Positions 1-7,638 of a DNA stretch of 21,172 nucleotides are shown here, in pieces. The notes beneath the pieces are model-generated. The model searched no databases, had not been told where the DNA came from, and was given only the letters and a program-made list of their open reading frames with translations. The translations under genes were made by a program, and so were the position numbers. The stretch covers positions 1 through 21,172 of the forward strand of contig CAYPEL010000033.1 in assembly GCA_964409635.1 (NCBI GenBank). Reading direction: 5' to 3'. This DNA comes from CAYPEL01 sp964409635. GTDB taxonomy: Bacteria > Pseudomonadota > Gammaproteobacteria > DSM-19610. Position 1 is the first letter of the stretch, and each line of letters opens with the position of its first letter.

Positions 1-57
1 TACCCAATGAGAAAGGGGAATGATAGGATAAGCGGCCACCCTAAGACAAAGTTAGTT

Positions 58-1041
58 ATGTTTGGTTTCAGAAAAACGAAGACAGATTCTACGCCATCTC
101 AGGAATCTCTGGAAAAACCCGGTTTATTTGGCCGCCTGAAAGCCGGTTTATCGCGCACCCGTGGCAATCTCACCGATGGCGTTGCCAATCTGGTGTTGGG
201 CCGCAAGGAAATCGACGATGCACTACTGGAAGAGCTGGAAACCCAGCTACTGGTCGCCGATGTCGGTGTCGACGCGACGGGCGCTATTATAAAGGATCTC
301 ACCCAGCGGGTGGCGCGTAAGCAGCTTAACGATGCCGATGCCCTGATGGCCGCCCTGAAAGAAGATATGCAGGCTTTGCTGGCGCCCGTCTCCGTACCCT
401 TAACCATCACTGATGAACATAAACCCTTTGTTATCTTAATGGTCGGCATAAACGGTGTTGGCAAAACCACCACCATCGGCAAGATTGCCCGCCTGCTGCA
501 GGAGGGTGGACAGAGCGTGATGCTGGCGGCCGGGGATACCTTCCGGGCGGCTGCGGTTGAGCAGCTGCAGGTCTGGGGGGAGCGCAATCATATTCCGGTG
601 ATTGCCCAGCCAACCGGCGCGGATTCGGCCTCGGTTATTTTTGATGCACTGGAAGCGGCCAAAGCCCGTAATATTGACGTCTTGATTGCAGACACGGCTG
701 GCCGCTTGCATACGCAGTCGAACCTGATGGAAGAATTGAAAAAGATTAAACGTGTGCTCCAGAAGCTGGATGCAGATGCGCCGCACGAAGCCATGCTGGT
801 TGTTGATGCGGGGACGGGCCAGAATGCGCTGAACCAGGCACAGGAATTTAATGACCTGATTGGCCTGACTGGCATTACGCTGACCAAGCTCGACGGCACT
901 GCCAAGGGCGGCATGCTGTTTGCGCTGGCTGAAAAGCTTAAAATACCGATCCGGTTTATTGGCGTGGGTGAGGCGATAGAAGACCTGCGGCCGTTTGATG
1001 CGGAGGAGTTTGTGGAGGCTTTGTTTGAACGCGGTGCATAG
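58..1041 (+). CDS. ftsY: Signal recognition particle receptor FtsY
   Basis: SRP-type GTPase that docks ribosome-nascent chain-SRP complexes at the inner membrane and passes them to SecYEG. From the ATG at 58 the protein has 327 residues: a short charged N-terminus, then the NG domain. Visible GTPase motifs are GINGVGKTTT (residues 130-139), DTFRAAAVEQL (160-170), DTAGR (212-216) and TKLDG (276-280). The N-terminal acidic A domain is much shorter than that of E. coli FtsY. The start at 58 is chosen because MFGF is the usual FtsY beginning; an in-frame ATG at 7 would add 17 residues without family resemblance. Neither start has a clear Shine-Dalgarno sequence. It leads the ftsYEX-rpoH order typical of gammaproteobacteria, with ftsE directly behind. 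Confidence 0.96.
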   Translation: MFGFRKTKTDSTPSQESLEKPGLFGRLKAGLSRTRGNLTDGVANLVLGRKEIDDALLEELETQLLVADVGVDATGAIIKDLTQRVARKQLNDADALMAALKEDMQALLAPVSVPLTITDEHKPFVILMVGINGVGKTTTIGKIARLLQEGGQSVMLAAGDTFRAAAVEQLQVWGERNHIPVIAQPTGADSASVIFDALEAAKARNIDVLIADTAGRLHTQSNLMEELKKIKRVLQKLDADAPHEAMLVVDAGTGQNALNQAQEFNDLIGLTGITLTKLDGTAKGGMLFALAEKLKIPIRFIGVGEAIEDLRPFDAEEFVEALFERGA

Positions 1042-1061
1042 TGATTCAATATCAAACCACC

Positions 1062-1730
1062 ATGATCCGCTTCGACAACGTCAGCAAACGCTATCCAGGC
1101 AGCAGTGATATTTTACAAGCCATCAACCTGCAACTTGAGGCAGGTAGTATGGCCTTCATCACCGGTCATTCCGGCGCCGGTAAAAGCACCCTGCTGAAAC
1201 TCATTGCACTGATCGAACGTACCACGCGCGGACAACTGTTCATCGACGGTGAAAACCTGACCAAAGTTAGCAAACGCCGCGTTCCCTATATACGCCGCAG
1301 CATCGGTATGATTTTCCAGGACCACCAACTGCTGTTTGACCGCACGGTATTTGATAACGTCGCCCTGCCGCTGGTTATTGCAGGCTATCGGCATCAAGAC
1401 ATCGGCCGCCGTGTACGCGCGTCTCTGGATAAAGTCGGTCTGCTTGGAAAAGAACGTTCTATGCCTATTACCTTGTCGGGTGGTGAACAGCAGCGCGTCG
1501 GCATCGCCCGCGCCGTGGTAAACAAACCAAAAATACTGCTCGCTGATGAACCGACCGGCAACCTGGATCCAGACCTGTCATGGGAGATCATGCAGCTATT
1601 CTCGCAGTTCAATCAGGTTGGTGTTACCACCCTGATTGCCAGCCATGATCTCGAGTTGATATCACGGCTGCCGTATTCCCAATTAACCCTGCAGCACGGC
1701 CGGATCCAGAATACTGGAGGCGCATACTGA
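1062..1730 (+). CDS. ftsE: Cell division ATP-binding protein FtsE
   Basis: ATPase of the FtsEX complex, which sits at the divisome and activates septal peptidoglycan hydrolases through FtsX. 222 residues from the ATG at 1062: Walker A GHSGAGKS (35-42), Q-loop near FQD (85-87), signature LSGGEQQR (138-145), Walker B ILLADEP (158-164) and the switch histidine in ASHD (His195). The chosen start gives MIRF...VSKRY, the standard FtsE beginning. A GTG at 1041, overlapping the ftsY stop by one base, would add seven residues and cannot be excluded. Only two bases separate it from ftsX, so the two are surely translated from one transcript. Confidence 0.96.
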   Translation: MIRFDNVSKRYPGSSDILQAINLQLEAGSMAFITGHSGAGKSTLLKLIALIERTTRGQLFIDGENLTKVSKRRVPYIRRSIGMIFQDHQLLFDRTVFDNVALPLVIAGYRHQDIGRRVRASLDKVGLLGKERSMPITLSGGEQQRVGIARAVVNKPKILLADEPTGNLDPDLSWEIMQLFSQFNQVGVTTLIASHDLELISRLPYSQLTLQHGRIQNTGGAY

Positions 1731-1732
1731 AG

Positions 1733-2653
1733 ATGCTGCCTGATTTTCTGCATACTTATCTGACCCGCCACGCGCAGGTTGCCCTGCACAGCCTCGGCCG
1801 CCTCACGCGGGAGCCTTTGGCCTCATTAATGACGGTTGCGGTGATCGCCATTGCGCTTGCCCTGCCCTCTGCGCTTTATTTATTGACCAATAACCTGCAA
1901 AGACTGAGTACACACTGGGACGGCGACACCACGATATCCCTGTTCCTGAAACTGCAAACCGCTGCCGATCAAACCCAAAATCTGGCGCATCAAATTAAGC
2001 AATGGAAAGAAATCGAAGCCGTCCAGGTGATCACACCCGATCAAGCACTGGAAGAATTCCGTTCCCAGTCAGGCTTCGGTGACGCCCTGGAAATTCTGCA
2101 GGAAAACCCTCTACCACCGGTCATTGCCGTTAAACCAACACGGCAATTTTCACACCCTGACGACATCAGCCAGCTGCTTGAGAAGCTAAAAGCCCTGTCA
2201 GAGGTCGAGATGGCACAGCTCGATTTGCAATGGGTAAAACGTTTCAATGCCCTGCTCGTACTGGTGAAACAAGGGATCTGGTTGCTTGCCAGTTTACTGG
2301 GGCTTGCCGTGTTGCTGATCATCGGCAATACCATCCGCCTGGAAATCCAGAACCGCAAGCAGGAAATAGAAATCACCAACCTGATTGGGGCGACGCATGG
2401 ATTTATTCGCCGGCCCTTTCTTTATAGTGGGCTCTGGTACGGCCTGGCCGGAGCAGTTTTGGCGTGGCTACTTATCCAGGCCGCTTTTCTATTCCTGAAG
2501 CAACCGGCAATGCACCTCGCCAGCCTGTACGACAGCGCATTCAGGTTGACTGTGTTTTCGATAAGCGAAGCATTTTTATTATTGATTTCGGGCGCCGTGC
2601 TTGGTTTGCTCGGTTCTTGGATTGCCGTGGGCCGCCACCTGAAGCCGCTTTAA
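1733..2653 (+). CDS. ftsX: Cell division protein FtsX
   Basis: Membrane partner of FtsE, with the MacB/FtsX four-helix topology. 306 residues with hydrophobic segments at about 31-52, 181-200, 229-255 and 276-298. The large periplasmic loop after helix 1 (about 53-180) is the part that, in the family, contacts periplasmic activators such as EnvC. The cytoplasmic loop after helix 2 has the conserved family pattern IRLEIQNRKQEIEI...LIGAT (201-221). Length matches proteobacterial FtsX. It follows ftsE after two bases; a GGAG stretch lies just inside the 3' end of ftsE. About 237 bases without another gene separate it from rpoH, and no convincing terminator lies there. Confidence 0.95.
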   Translation: MLPDFLHTYLTRHAQVALHSLGRLTREPLASLMTVAVIAIALALPSALYLLTNNLQRLSTHWDGDTTISLFLKLQTAADQTQNLAHQIKQWKEIEAVQVITPDQALEEFRSQSGFGDALEILQENPLPPVIAVKPTRQFSHPDDISQLLEKLKALSEVEMAQLDLQWVKRFNALLVLVKQGIWLLASLLGLAVLLIIGNTIRLEIQNRKQEIEITNLIGATHGFIRRPFLYSGLWYGLAGAVLAWLLIQAAFLFLKQPAMHLASLYDSAFRLTVFSISEAFLLLISGAVLGLLGSWIAVGRHLKPL

Positions 2654-2808
2654 TCGGAATCGAATACTCATTTGGTACAAACTTTTTAACCTGGAAACAT
2701 CGCCATGCCCGTAAACCTGTCAGGCTGGCACCCTAATACCATTTTATATATAAGGCTTTAAAATCCTTCAGCCTCAAACATTTATGTCATTAAGCCATTG
2801 TATTAGAT

Positions 2809-2836
2809 GGAACTTCCTGAGAAATTAGCACTCATA
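2809..2836 (+). promoter_or_regulatory. Sigma-E-like promoter of rpoH
   Basis: The sequence shows GGAACTT at 2809-2815, a 16-base spacer, and TCATA at 2832-2836. This fits the extracytoplasmic sigma-E consensus GGAACTT-N15/16-TCNNA. E. coli rpoH is known to have a sigma-E-dependent promoter (P3), so the position makes biological sense. Transcription would start near 2842, leaving a leader of about 50 bases. The -10 box lies within the CIRCE operator. Inference from motif match only. Confidence 0.6.
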
Positions 2837-2851
2837 CGCTTAGAGTGCTAA
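2825..2851 (+). promoter_or_regulatory. CIRCE element (HrcA operator) upstream of rpoH
   Basis: TTAGCACTC at 2825-2833, nine bases, then GAGTGCTAA at 2843-2851: an exact match to the CIRCE inverted repeat bound by the heat-shock repressor HrcA. It lies 39 bases before the rpoH start codon. CIRCE is classically placed before groESL and the hrcA-grpE-dnaK genes; here it covers the presumed promoter of a sigma-32 gene. The right arm also contains TGCTAAAAT (2846-2854), which resembles an extended -10 box for the housekeeping sigma factor. hrcA itself is not in the window. Confidence 0.93.
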
Positions 2852-2875
2852 AATTCAACCATTAGATTTTTATAT

Positions 2876-2881
2876 AAAGGA
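2876..2881 (+). promoter_or_regulatory. Ribosome binding site of rpoH
   Basis: AAAGGA ends nine bases before the ATG at 2891 and supports that start. The stretch just upstream (TTTTTATATA) is very AT-rich. Confidence 0.7.
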
Positions 2882-2890
2882 CTGCACATC

Positions 2891-3757
2891 ATGGCAAACG
2901 CATTAGCCCTGACTAACACAATGAAGCTGCCGGTACCCAGCGGTAGCCTGGAGGCTTACCTGCGTGAAATCAGGCAAATTCCGGTACTGAGCGTCGAACA
3001 AGAACGCGAACTGGCGGTACGCTTTCACGCGCAGAATGATTTGGCGGCAGCGCGTAAGCTGGTGGTTTCCCATTTACGTTTTGTGGTGCACATTGCCCGC
3101 GGTTACAACGGTTATGGCCTGCCGCTGGCTGACCTGATCCAGGAAGGCGGTATCGGTTTGATGAAAGCGGTCAAGCGTTTTGATCCGGCTGTAGGCGTCC
3201 GCCTGGTGTCTTTTGCCGTGCACTGGATTCGCGCCGAGATGCATGAATTCATCCTGCGTAACTGGCGCATTGTTAAAATTGCCACCACCAAGGCGCAGCG
3301 CAAACTGTTTTTTAATCTGCGCAGTTCTAAAAAACGCCTGGGCTGGTTCAGCCAGGAAGAAGTGGAGAATGTCGCAACGGATCTGGGTGTGACACCGGAA
3401 AACGTCCTGGAAATGGAAAAACGCCTGAGCGGCCAGGATATATCCTTCGATCCGCTGGATGCACAGGATGACGAAGATTATGCCTGGACACCTTCAGCTT
3501 ATTTACAGTCAGAAGACGGCCTGGATCCTGCCATGGCGCTCGAGGCCAGCGACTGGAATGAAGACAGCCGCAACCGTCTGGCGGAAGCATTGGGGCAGCT
3601 GGATGAACGCAGCCAAGTGATCCTGCAGCAACGCTGGTTGTTGGAAGAAAAAACCACCTTGCATGAGTTGGCTGCACAATATGGTATCTCCGCCGAACGG
3701 ATTCGTCAGCTGGAAAATAATGCAATTAAGAAGCTGAAGAAATTCTTGATGGCTTGA
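2891..3757 (+). CDS. rpoH: RNA polymerase heat-shock sigma factor RpoH (sigma-32)
   Basis: Directs RNA polymerase to heat-shock promoters. 288 residues with region 1.2 (SLEAYLREI), region 2 (HLRFVVHIAR...YGLPLADLIQEG...KRFDP), region 3 and region 4 with its C-terminal helix-turn-helix (TLHELAAQYGISAERIRQLE). The diagnostic RpoH box QRKLFFNLR is at 136-144, followed by GWFSQEE, which separates it from RpoD and RpoS. The start is fixed by AAAGGA nine bases upstream. It is downstream of ftsYEX, as in most gammaproteobacteria. The upstream DNA carries CIRCE and a sigma-E-like promoter, so both HrcA and envelope stress probably control it. A strong terminator follows at 3790. Confidence 0.97.
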   Translation: MANALALTNTMKLPVPSGSLEAYLREIRQIPVLSVEQERELAVRFHAQNDLAAARKLVVSHLRFVVHIARGYNGYGLPLADLIQEGGIGLMKAVKRFDPAVGVRLVSFAVHWIRAEMHEFILRNWRIVKIATTKAQRKLFFNLRSSKKRLGWFSQEEVENVATDLGVTPENVLEMEKRLSGQDISFDPLDAQDDEDYAWTPSAYLQSEDGLDPAMALEASDWNEDSRNRLAEALGQLDERSQVILQQRWLLEEKTTLHELAAQYGISAERIRQLENNAIKKLKKFLMA

Positions 3758-3789
3758 TAGCCGGGCCACGCAATCGCGCAGCAATCATA

Positions 3790-3817
3790 AAAAACGGCCT
3801 TATACAGGGCCGTTTTT
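3790..3817. terminator. Bidirectional intrinsic terminator between rpoH and the cco assembly operon
   Basis: AAAAACGGCC (3790-3799) and GGCCGTTTTT (3808-3817) form a perfect ten-base stem with an eight-base loop. Read on the plus strand it ends in five U after the rpoH transcript; on the minus strand it ends in six U (A-run 3789-3794) after the convergent operon. It therefore serves both. Confidence 0.9.
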
Positions 3818-3834
3818 ATTTGCGTGTTGTATAC

Positions 3835-3927
3835 CTATCCAGCAAAGATAACCGAGAAAAAACTCAGCCAGGCGATAACCACCAGCACGACAACAATAAC
3901 CATGGGAAAACCCTGAAATGTAAACAT
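3835..3927 (-). CDS. Putative 30-residue single-helix membrane protein
   Basis: Minus-strand ORF from ATG (3927-3925) to TAG (3837-3835). The product begins MFTFQGFPM; residues 9-28 are an almost unbroken hydrophobic run (VIVVVLVVIAW, then LSFFSVIFAG to the end), long enough for one transmembrane helix. It begins 42 bases after the ccoS stop and ends 18 bases before the terminator, so it would be the last gene of fixH-ccoI-ccoS. The first ATG has only a weak AGG upstream. The second ATG (residue 9) has AGGG six bases before it and would leave a 22-residue helix. I do not recognise a family. Small single-helix subunits are known for cbb3 and bd oxidases, but equating this with one of them is only a guess. 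Confidence 0.5.
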   Translation of the reverse strand: MFTFQGFPMVIVVVLVVIAWLSFFSVIFAG

Positions 3928-3969
3928 GGCGAGGCCTGTTTTGCCGCTCAATATTAGCGTTATCTTATC

Positions 3970-4191
3970 TTACTGACGGCCGTGTTTCAACCTAGAAGAA
4001 TCTGGATCTTCACTGCCCGGGGCCTTTTTCTCACTGCGCGGAATAAGCGGATCGTCGTCGTCCATCAATATCCGGTGGGCCGGGCCTTCCATATCATCAT
4101 ATTGCCCACTGCGGATAGCCCAGAGGAATACCCAAATCGCGATGCCCATGATCATCAGGCTGAGCGGGATCAGCAGGTAGAGTATCTCCAC
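3970..4191 (-). CDS. ccoS: cbb3-type cytochrome oxidase assembly protein CcoS
   Basis: Small membrane protein (FixS family) needed for maturation of the cbb3 oxidase; in Rhodobacter its loss gives oxidase lacking redox cofactors. 73 residues: hydrophobic helix 3-25, then the family signature WAIRSGQYDDMEGPAHRIL (24-42) and an acidic, polar tail. The tail is a little longer than usual. It starts with GTG at 4191, supported by AGGAG nine bases upstream inside the end of ccoI. The intergenic gap to ccoI is four bases, so translation is probably coupled. Confidence 0.95.
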   Translation of the reverse strand: MEILYLLIPLSLMIMGIAIWVFLWAIRSGQYDDMEGPAHRILMDDDDPLIPRSEKKAPGSEDPDSSRLKHGRQ

Positions 4192-4195
4192 TTAG

Positions 4196-6619
4196 TCAGA
4201 CTCCTGTTTTCCGTAGTCGCAATGCATTCAGTACGACGACTAATGAACTGGCTGACATTCCGATGGCTGCCATCCACGGGGATATCCAGCCAGCTGCCGC
4301 CAGGGGCAGTGCAATTAAATTATAAACCAGTGCCCAGAGCAGATTTTGGCCAATGACACGCCGGGTTTTGCGCGCCATTCTGATACTATCAACTAAATGC
4401 GGCAGTTGCTCGGACAGCAGCACCATGTCAGCGCTGGCGTGGGCGAGTTGTGTGCCACCGCCCATCGCGATCGACACGTCGGCGCCAGCGAGCACCGGCG
4501 CATCATTAATACCATCACCGACCATGGCCACGACAGCCCCTTGCTGTTGCAGCTTGCGGATATAGTCGAGCTTGTCTTGAGGCTGGCAGCGCGCCTGTAC
4601 TGACTCGATACCTGTCTGCTGCGCTATCGCCTGCACAGCTTCCGGCTGATCACCACTTAATAATTCGGTTTTTATTTTTAGCTCACTGAGCGCCTGCAGT
4701 GTCTCGCGCACGCCGCTGCGTAAATTATCTGCCAGTGAAAATACGGCCAACCCGTTATTGTCACTCCCCAGATACACCTGTGTCTGTGCTGCAGCGCCGG
4801 CATTCTGTGGTGGTAACGGGCCTGAAATTTCGGCCACATAATCTGCCGCCCCGACACGGTAACGCCGGTTTTCAATTCGACCTTCAATACCACGGCCTGG
4901 TGTTGATACAACCCCGCTGGCCGGTAACCGGGCAATAGCCGCATTGCAAAGCGCCGTTGCAACCGGGTGTTCCGAGTGTTGCTCGAGTGCAGCCGCAATT
5001 TCCAGACAGGCCGGTTGATCCTTGTCACCGAGGATTGTGGTTGCCGTCAGACGAAGACGCCCCTCGGTCAAAGTGCCGGTTTTATCAAAGATCATATGCG
5101 ATATACCCGCCAGCGTTTCCAGCGCATGACCGCGCGTGGTCAAAACACCCAGCCGGGTTAGCGCGCCGGTTGCCGCCGCTAACGCCGCCGGTGTTGCCAA
5201 TGACAGGGCGCAGGGACAAGTCACGACCAGCACGGATAAGGTAATCCGAAAGGCTTGCTGCGGATCGTGTTGCCACCACCAAAAGGCAACACTGGCGGCG
5301 ATGATTAACAAGCCCGCCACAAACCAGGCGGCAACTTTATCGGCCAGCTTCGCCAGCGAAGGCTTTTCCGTTTGCGCCCGATCCAGTAAGCGCACAATGG
5401 AAGACAGCACGGTGTCTTCACCGAGTTTGTCCACCCGCATAATCAGCGGGCTTTCCGTATTTAATGTACCACCGGCCAGTTGCATACCCGCCTGCTTGCG
5501 GACCGGTAGGCTTTCACCCGTCAGCAGGGATTCGTCCACCGAACTGCTGCCTTCGAGAATTAACCCGTCAGCGGGCACCGATTCTCCCGGCTTGACCCGC
5601 ACCCGGTCACCCGGCACGAGTTCGGCCACGGCTACGCGGCTTGCACCGTTCTCATCCAGACGCGTTGCTGTCGCCGGTAATAGCTTGACCAGTGCTTCGG
5701 CAACCTCACTGGCCCGGTGGCGGGCTGCCATTTCCAGGTAGCGCCCGGTTAACAGAAAAAAGGTGAACATATTGACTGAATCAAAATAGACTTCGCCCTG
5801 CCCACTGAGTGTCGCCCAGGTACTCGCAAGAAAAGCGCCGCCGATGGCCAACGACACCGGCACATCCATACCCAGTTGAATGCGTTTCAAATCACGCCAG
5901 GCGCTGGTGAAAAACGGCTTTGCGGCATATAACACGACCGGTGTCGTTAACAGCAAACTTACCCAGCGTAAAAACTGCCGCACCTCCTCACTCATGCCCT
6001 CGCCTTCACCGGCATAAAGTGCAACCGCAAACATCATAACCTGCATCATTCCCAGCCCGGCCACGGCGAGTCGGCGTAAGGCGCGGATTTTTTCTGTTTT
6101 GAAAAGCTGTTCCTGGCGGCCTGGATCAAACGGGTGCGCGTGGTAACCGATAGCATGAATAGCTTTGAGAATATCGCTGAGATGAATCTGCTGGTTATCC
6201 CAGCTAACGCGGGCGCGGTGTGTTGAATAGTTCACCTGAAAGTCGCGCACACCCGGCAGTGATTTAACGTGGCGCTCGTTTAACCAGACACAGGCGGCGC
6301 ATACGATGCCTTCCAGAATCAGCGAAGCTTCGCGTTCTTCGTCATGGCTTCCGCGGACAAAACTCTGTTGCAGATCATCGCGGTCGTAGAGCTGCATATC
6401 GGCCAGCGCTTCGGGAATCAGTGACGCACCTTGTTGCGCGTTTGTGGTTCGATGCTGGTAATAGTCTGTTAACCCATTGTCGACGATGGCTTGTGCGACG
6501 GCCGTGCAGCCGGGGCAGCACATGGCTTGTGGAATGCGGTTGATTTCGACGTTGTAATGGCTGCCATTTGGCACGGGGAGGCCACAGTGAAAACAGTTTT
6601 TTTGCTGATGTGCCGTCAA
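4196..6619 (-). CDS. ccoI: Copper-translocating P-type ATPase CcoI (FixI)
   Basis: P1B ATPase that delivers copper for assembly of the CuB centre of cbb3 oxidase. 807 residues. The N-terminus has a cysteine cluster (C9-x2-C12, CCPGC 34-38), then an HMA domain with CxxC (C107, C110). Core motifs: TGES (367-370), CPC in the membrane (468-470), phosphorylation site DKTGT (512-516), HP locus (551-552) and GDGINDAP near the C-terminal third. Hydrophobic helices flank these in the P1B-ATPase pattern. It starts with TTG at 6619, with AAGG nine bases upstream and an in-frame stop shortly before, so no ATG is available. It sits between fixH and ccoS. Confidence 0.95.
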   Translation of the reverse strand: MTAHQQKNCFHCGLPVPNGSHYNVEINRIPQAMCCPGCTAVAQAIVDNGLTDYYQHRTTNAQQGASLIPEALADMQLYDRDDLQQSFVRGSHDEEREASLILEGIVCAACVWLNERHVKSLPGVRDFQVNYSTHRARVSWDNQQIHLSDILKAIHAIGYHAHPFDPGRQEQLFKTEKIRALRRLAVAGLGMMQVMMFAVALYAGEGEGMSEEVRQFLRWVSLLLTTPVVLYAAKPFFTSAWRDLKRIQLGMDVPVSLAIGGAFLASTWATLSGQGEVYFDSVNMFTFFLLTGRYLEMAARHRASEVAEALVKLLPATATRLDENGASRVAVAELVPGDRVRVKPGESVPADGLILEGSSSVDESLLTGESLPVRKQAGMQLAGGTLNTESPLIMRVDKLGEDTVLSSIVRLLDRAQTEKPSLAKLADKVAAWFVAGLLIIAASVAFWWWQHDPQQAFRITLSVLVVTCPCALSLATPAALAAATGALTRLGVLTTRGHALETLAGISHMIFDKTGTLTEGRLRLTATTILGDKDQPACLEIAAALEQHSEHPVATALCNAAIARLPASGVVSTPGRGIEGRIENRRYRVGAADYVAEISGPLPPQNAGAAAQTQVYLGSDNNGLAVFSLADNLRSGVRETLQALSELKIKTELLSGDQPEAVQAIAQQTGIESVQARCQPQDKLDYIRKLQQQGAVVAMVGDGINDAPVLAGADVSIAMGGGTQLAHASADMVLLSEQLPHLVDSIRMARKTRRVIGQNLLWALVYNLIALPLAAAGWISPWMAAIGMSASSLVVVLNALRLRKTGV

Positions 6620-6669
6620 GATAAAGTACCTTGAACACTAATATGCGGGTAGTTTAAATCCACTTAAAC

Positions 6670-7494
6670 CTATTTCTGCGCTGCATCTACCGAGGTTTTG
6701 GCATGCAGCTCATGCCGCTGCTCACCCCGTTGTATATATAAAACAAGATCCCATTGCCCCGGTTCGGGTAACACAAGATTAGCCTGGTATAGGCCTACAT
6801 CCGTTTCACGCATCTCGAATGCCTGATCAAGACGGCTATCGGCTGGCCGTTGATAGAACCCGTTTATTGCGGCGCCAGTGACCGGTTCACCCCGCTTGTC
6901 AGTTACAGCTACTTGAAAAATAGCTTGTTGATTAGCAACCGGCCTGCCCAGCCAGCCCTTGTTAATTCTCCAACCTTGTTTTTTTTGTTGCCGTACCTGA
7001 TCCAGGTATTCGTTATACAACGCTTCCTTTTTCTGGAAATTACGCTGGATGGTACCGGGAAACGCAGAGCGTACGGTTTTATCGCCGCTTAAATCGGGCA
7101 ACACCCAACGTGCTATGGGTTGTGGCAAGCCATCTTTTGAAACAAACACATATAAGCTATCCACCGTAAACAGGATCAGAAAAAAAACAATCAAGGTAAA
7201 CGGCGCCCAGTGAAACCAGGAACCCGGCGCACCTCCCTGGCTGCGCCGTTTCTCCCGTACGCTGGCAATAGTCACCAGCAAATAAGCGGTCACCAGCAAC
7301 ACCGCGGTGTACATTGCCAAGACATCGGCACCGGGCCAGTTCACCGCACTGTAACCATACAATACAGCCAGTGTCAGCAAGGCCACCAGCAACCCGGCTG
7401 TACGGCTGCCGATAGGCGTAACTAGATACAAAAGCAGAAAAATAACCACTTCCACGACAACTGCGACCGGCAGGATAAATAATGACTGCAACAT
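6670..7494 (-). CDS. fixH: FixH/CcoH-family protein with N-terminal membrane extension
   Basis: FixH/CcoH helps cbb3 oxidase assembly and stability. 274 residues, against roughly 160-180 for ordinary FixH. Residues 1-80 hold three predicted helices (6-24, 32-50, 58-79); the fourth (97-117) corresponds to the usual FixH anchor. The periplasmic part ends in the family pattern GLYQANLVLPEPGQWDLVL (234-252), preceded by VTDKRGEPVTGAAING. It is first in the operon, 50 bases before ccoI. Its ATG lies three bases beyond the palindromic element at 7498-7769; the nearest ribosome binding site, GAAGGA, is inside that element's terminal repeat. Family assignment rests on the C-terminal half and the neighbours. 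Confidence 0.82.
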   Translation of the reverse strand: MLQSLFILPVAVVVEVVIFLLLYLVTPIGSRTAGLLVALLTLAVLYGYSAVNWPGADVLAMYTAVLLVTAYLLVTIASVREKRRSQGGAPGSWFHWAPFTLIVFFLILFTVDSLYVFVSKDGLPQPIARWVLPDLSGDKTVRSAFPGTIQRNFQKKEALYNEYLDQVRQQKKQGWRINKGWLGRPVANQQAIFQVAVTDKRGEPVTGAAINGFYQRPADSRLDQAFEMRETDVGLYQANLVLPEPGQWDLVLYIQRGEQRHELHAKTSVDAAQK

Positions 7495-7497
7495 TAG

Positions 7498-7533
7498 ACT
7501 AGTAGTCCTTCAACATGATAATGACGGGTTCAG
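7498..7533 (+). repeat. Left terminal inverted repeat of the palindromic element
   Basis: Begins ACTAGTAGTCCTTC and ends GACGGGTTCAG. It is exactly complementary to 7734-7769, and the match stops at the next base outward. On the minus strand it contains GAAGGA, eleven bases from the fixH ATG. Confidence 0.93.
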
Positions 7534-7630
7534 TCAGTTTGTCAGCGTTCACGGCAAGGCGCGTCTCGCCGGCAATGGCCGCTCCCTTGCCAAGGGGCGC
7601 AACACAGTCCGTGGGCGTTGACAAACTGAC
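7533..7630. other. Internal hairpin domain A of the palindromic element
   Basis: Closing stem 7533-7547 with 7616-7630 (14 of 15 bases pair). Inside, CACGG (7550-7554) pairs with CCGTG (7609-7613), and GGCAA (7571-7575) with TTGCC (7587-7591). An alternative pairing is GGCAAGG (7553-7559) with CCTTGCC (7585-7591). Confidence 0.75.
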
Positions 7631-7638
7631 CCGGAGGG

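Noticed and set aside
99..1055. Several minus-strand ORFs of 60-162 residues
   Set aside because: Antisense shadows of ftsY with biased composition and no ribosome binding sites.
2752..2773. AGGCT/AGCCT hairpin after ftsX as a terminator
   Set aside because: The stem is only five bases with a twelve-base loop and no U-run, so there is no evidence that ftsX and rpoH transcription is separated here.
3754..3957. 67-residue plus-strand ORF after rpoH
   Set aside because: It runs through the terminator stem and has a low-complexity polar product; the opposite strand holds the better small ORF.
5136..5741. 201-residue plus-strand ORF
   Set aside because: Lies antisense within ccoI, whose motifs are intact in this stretch; the product is a Ser/Ala/Thr-rich shadow translation.
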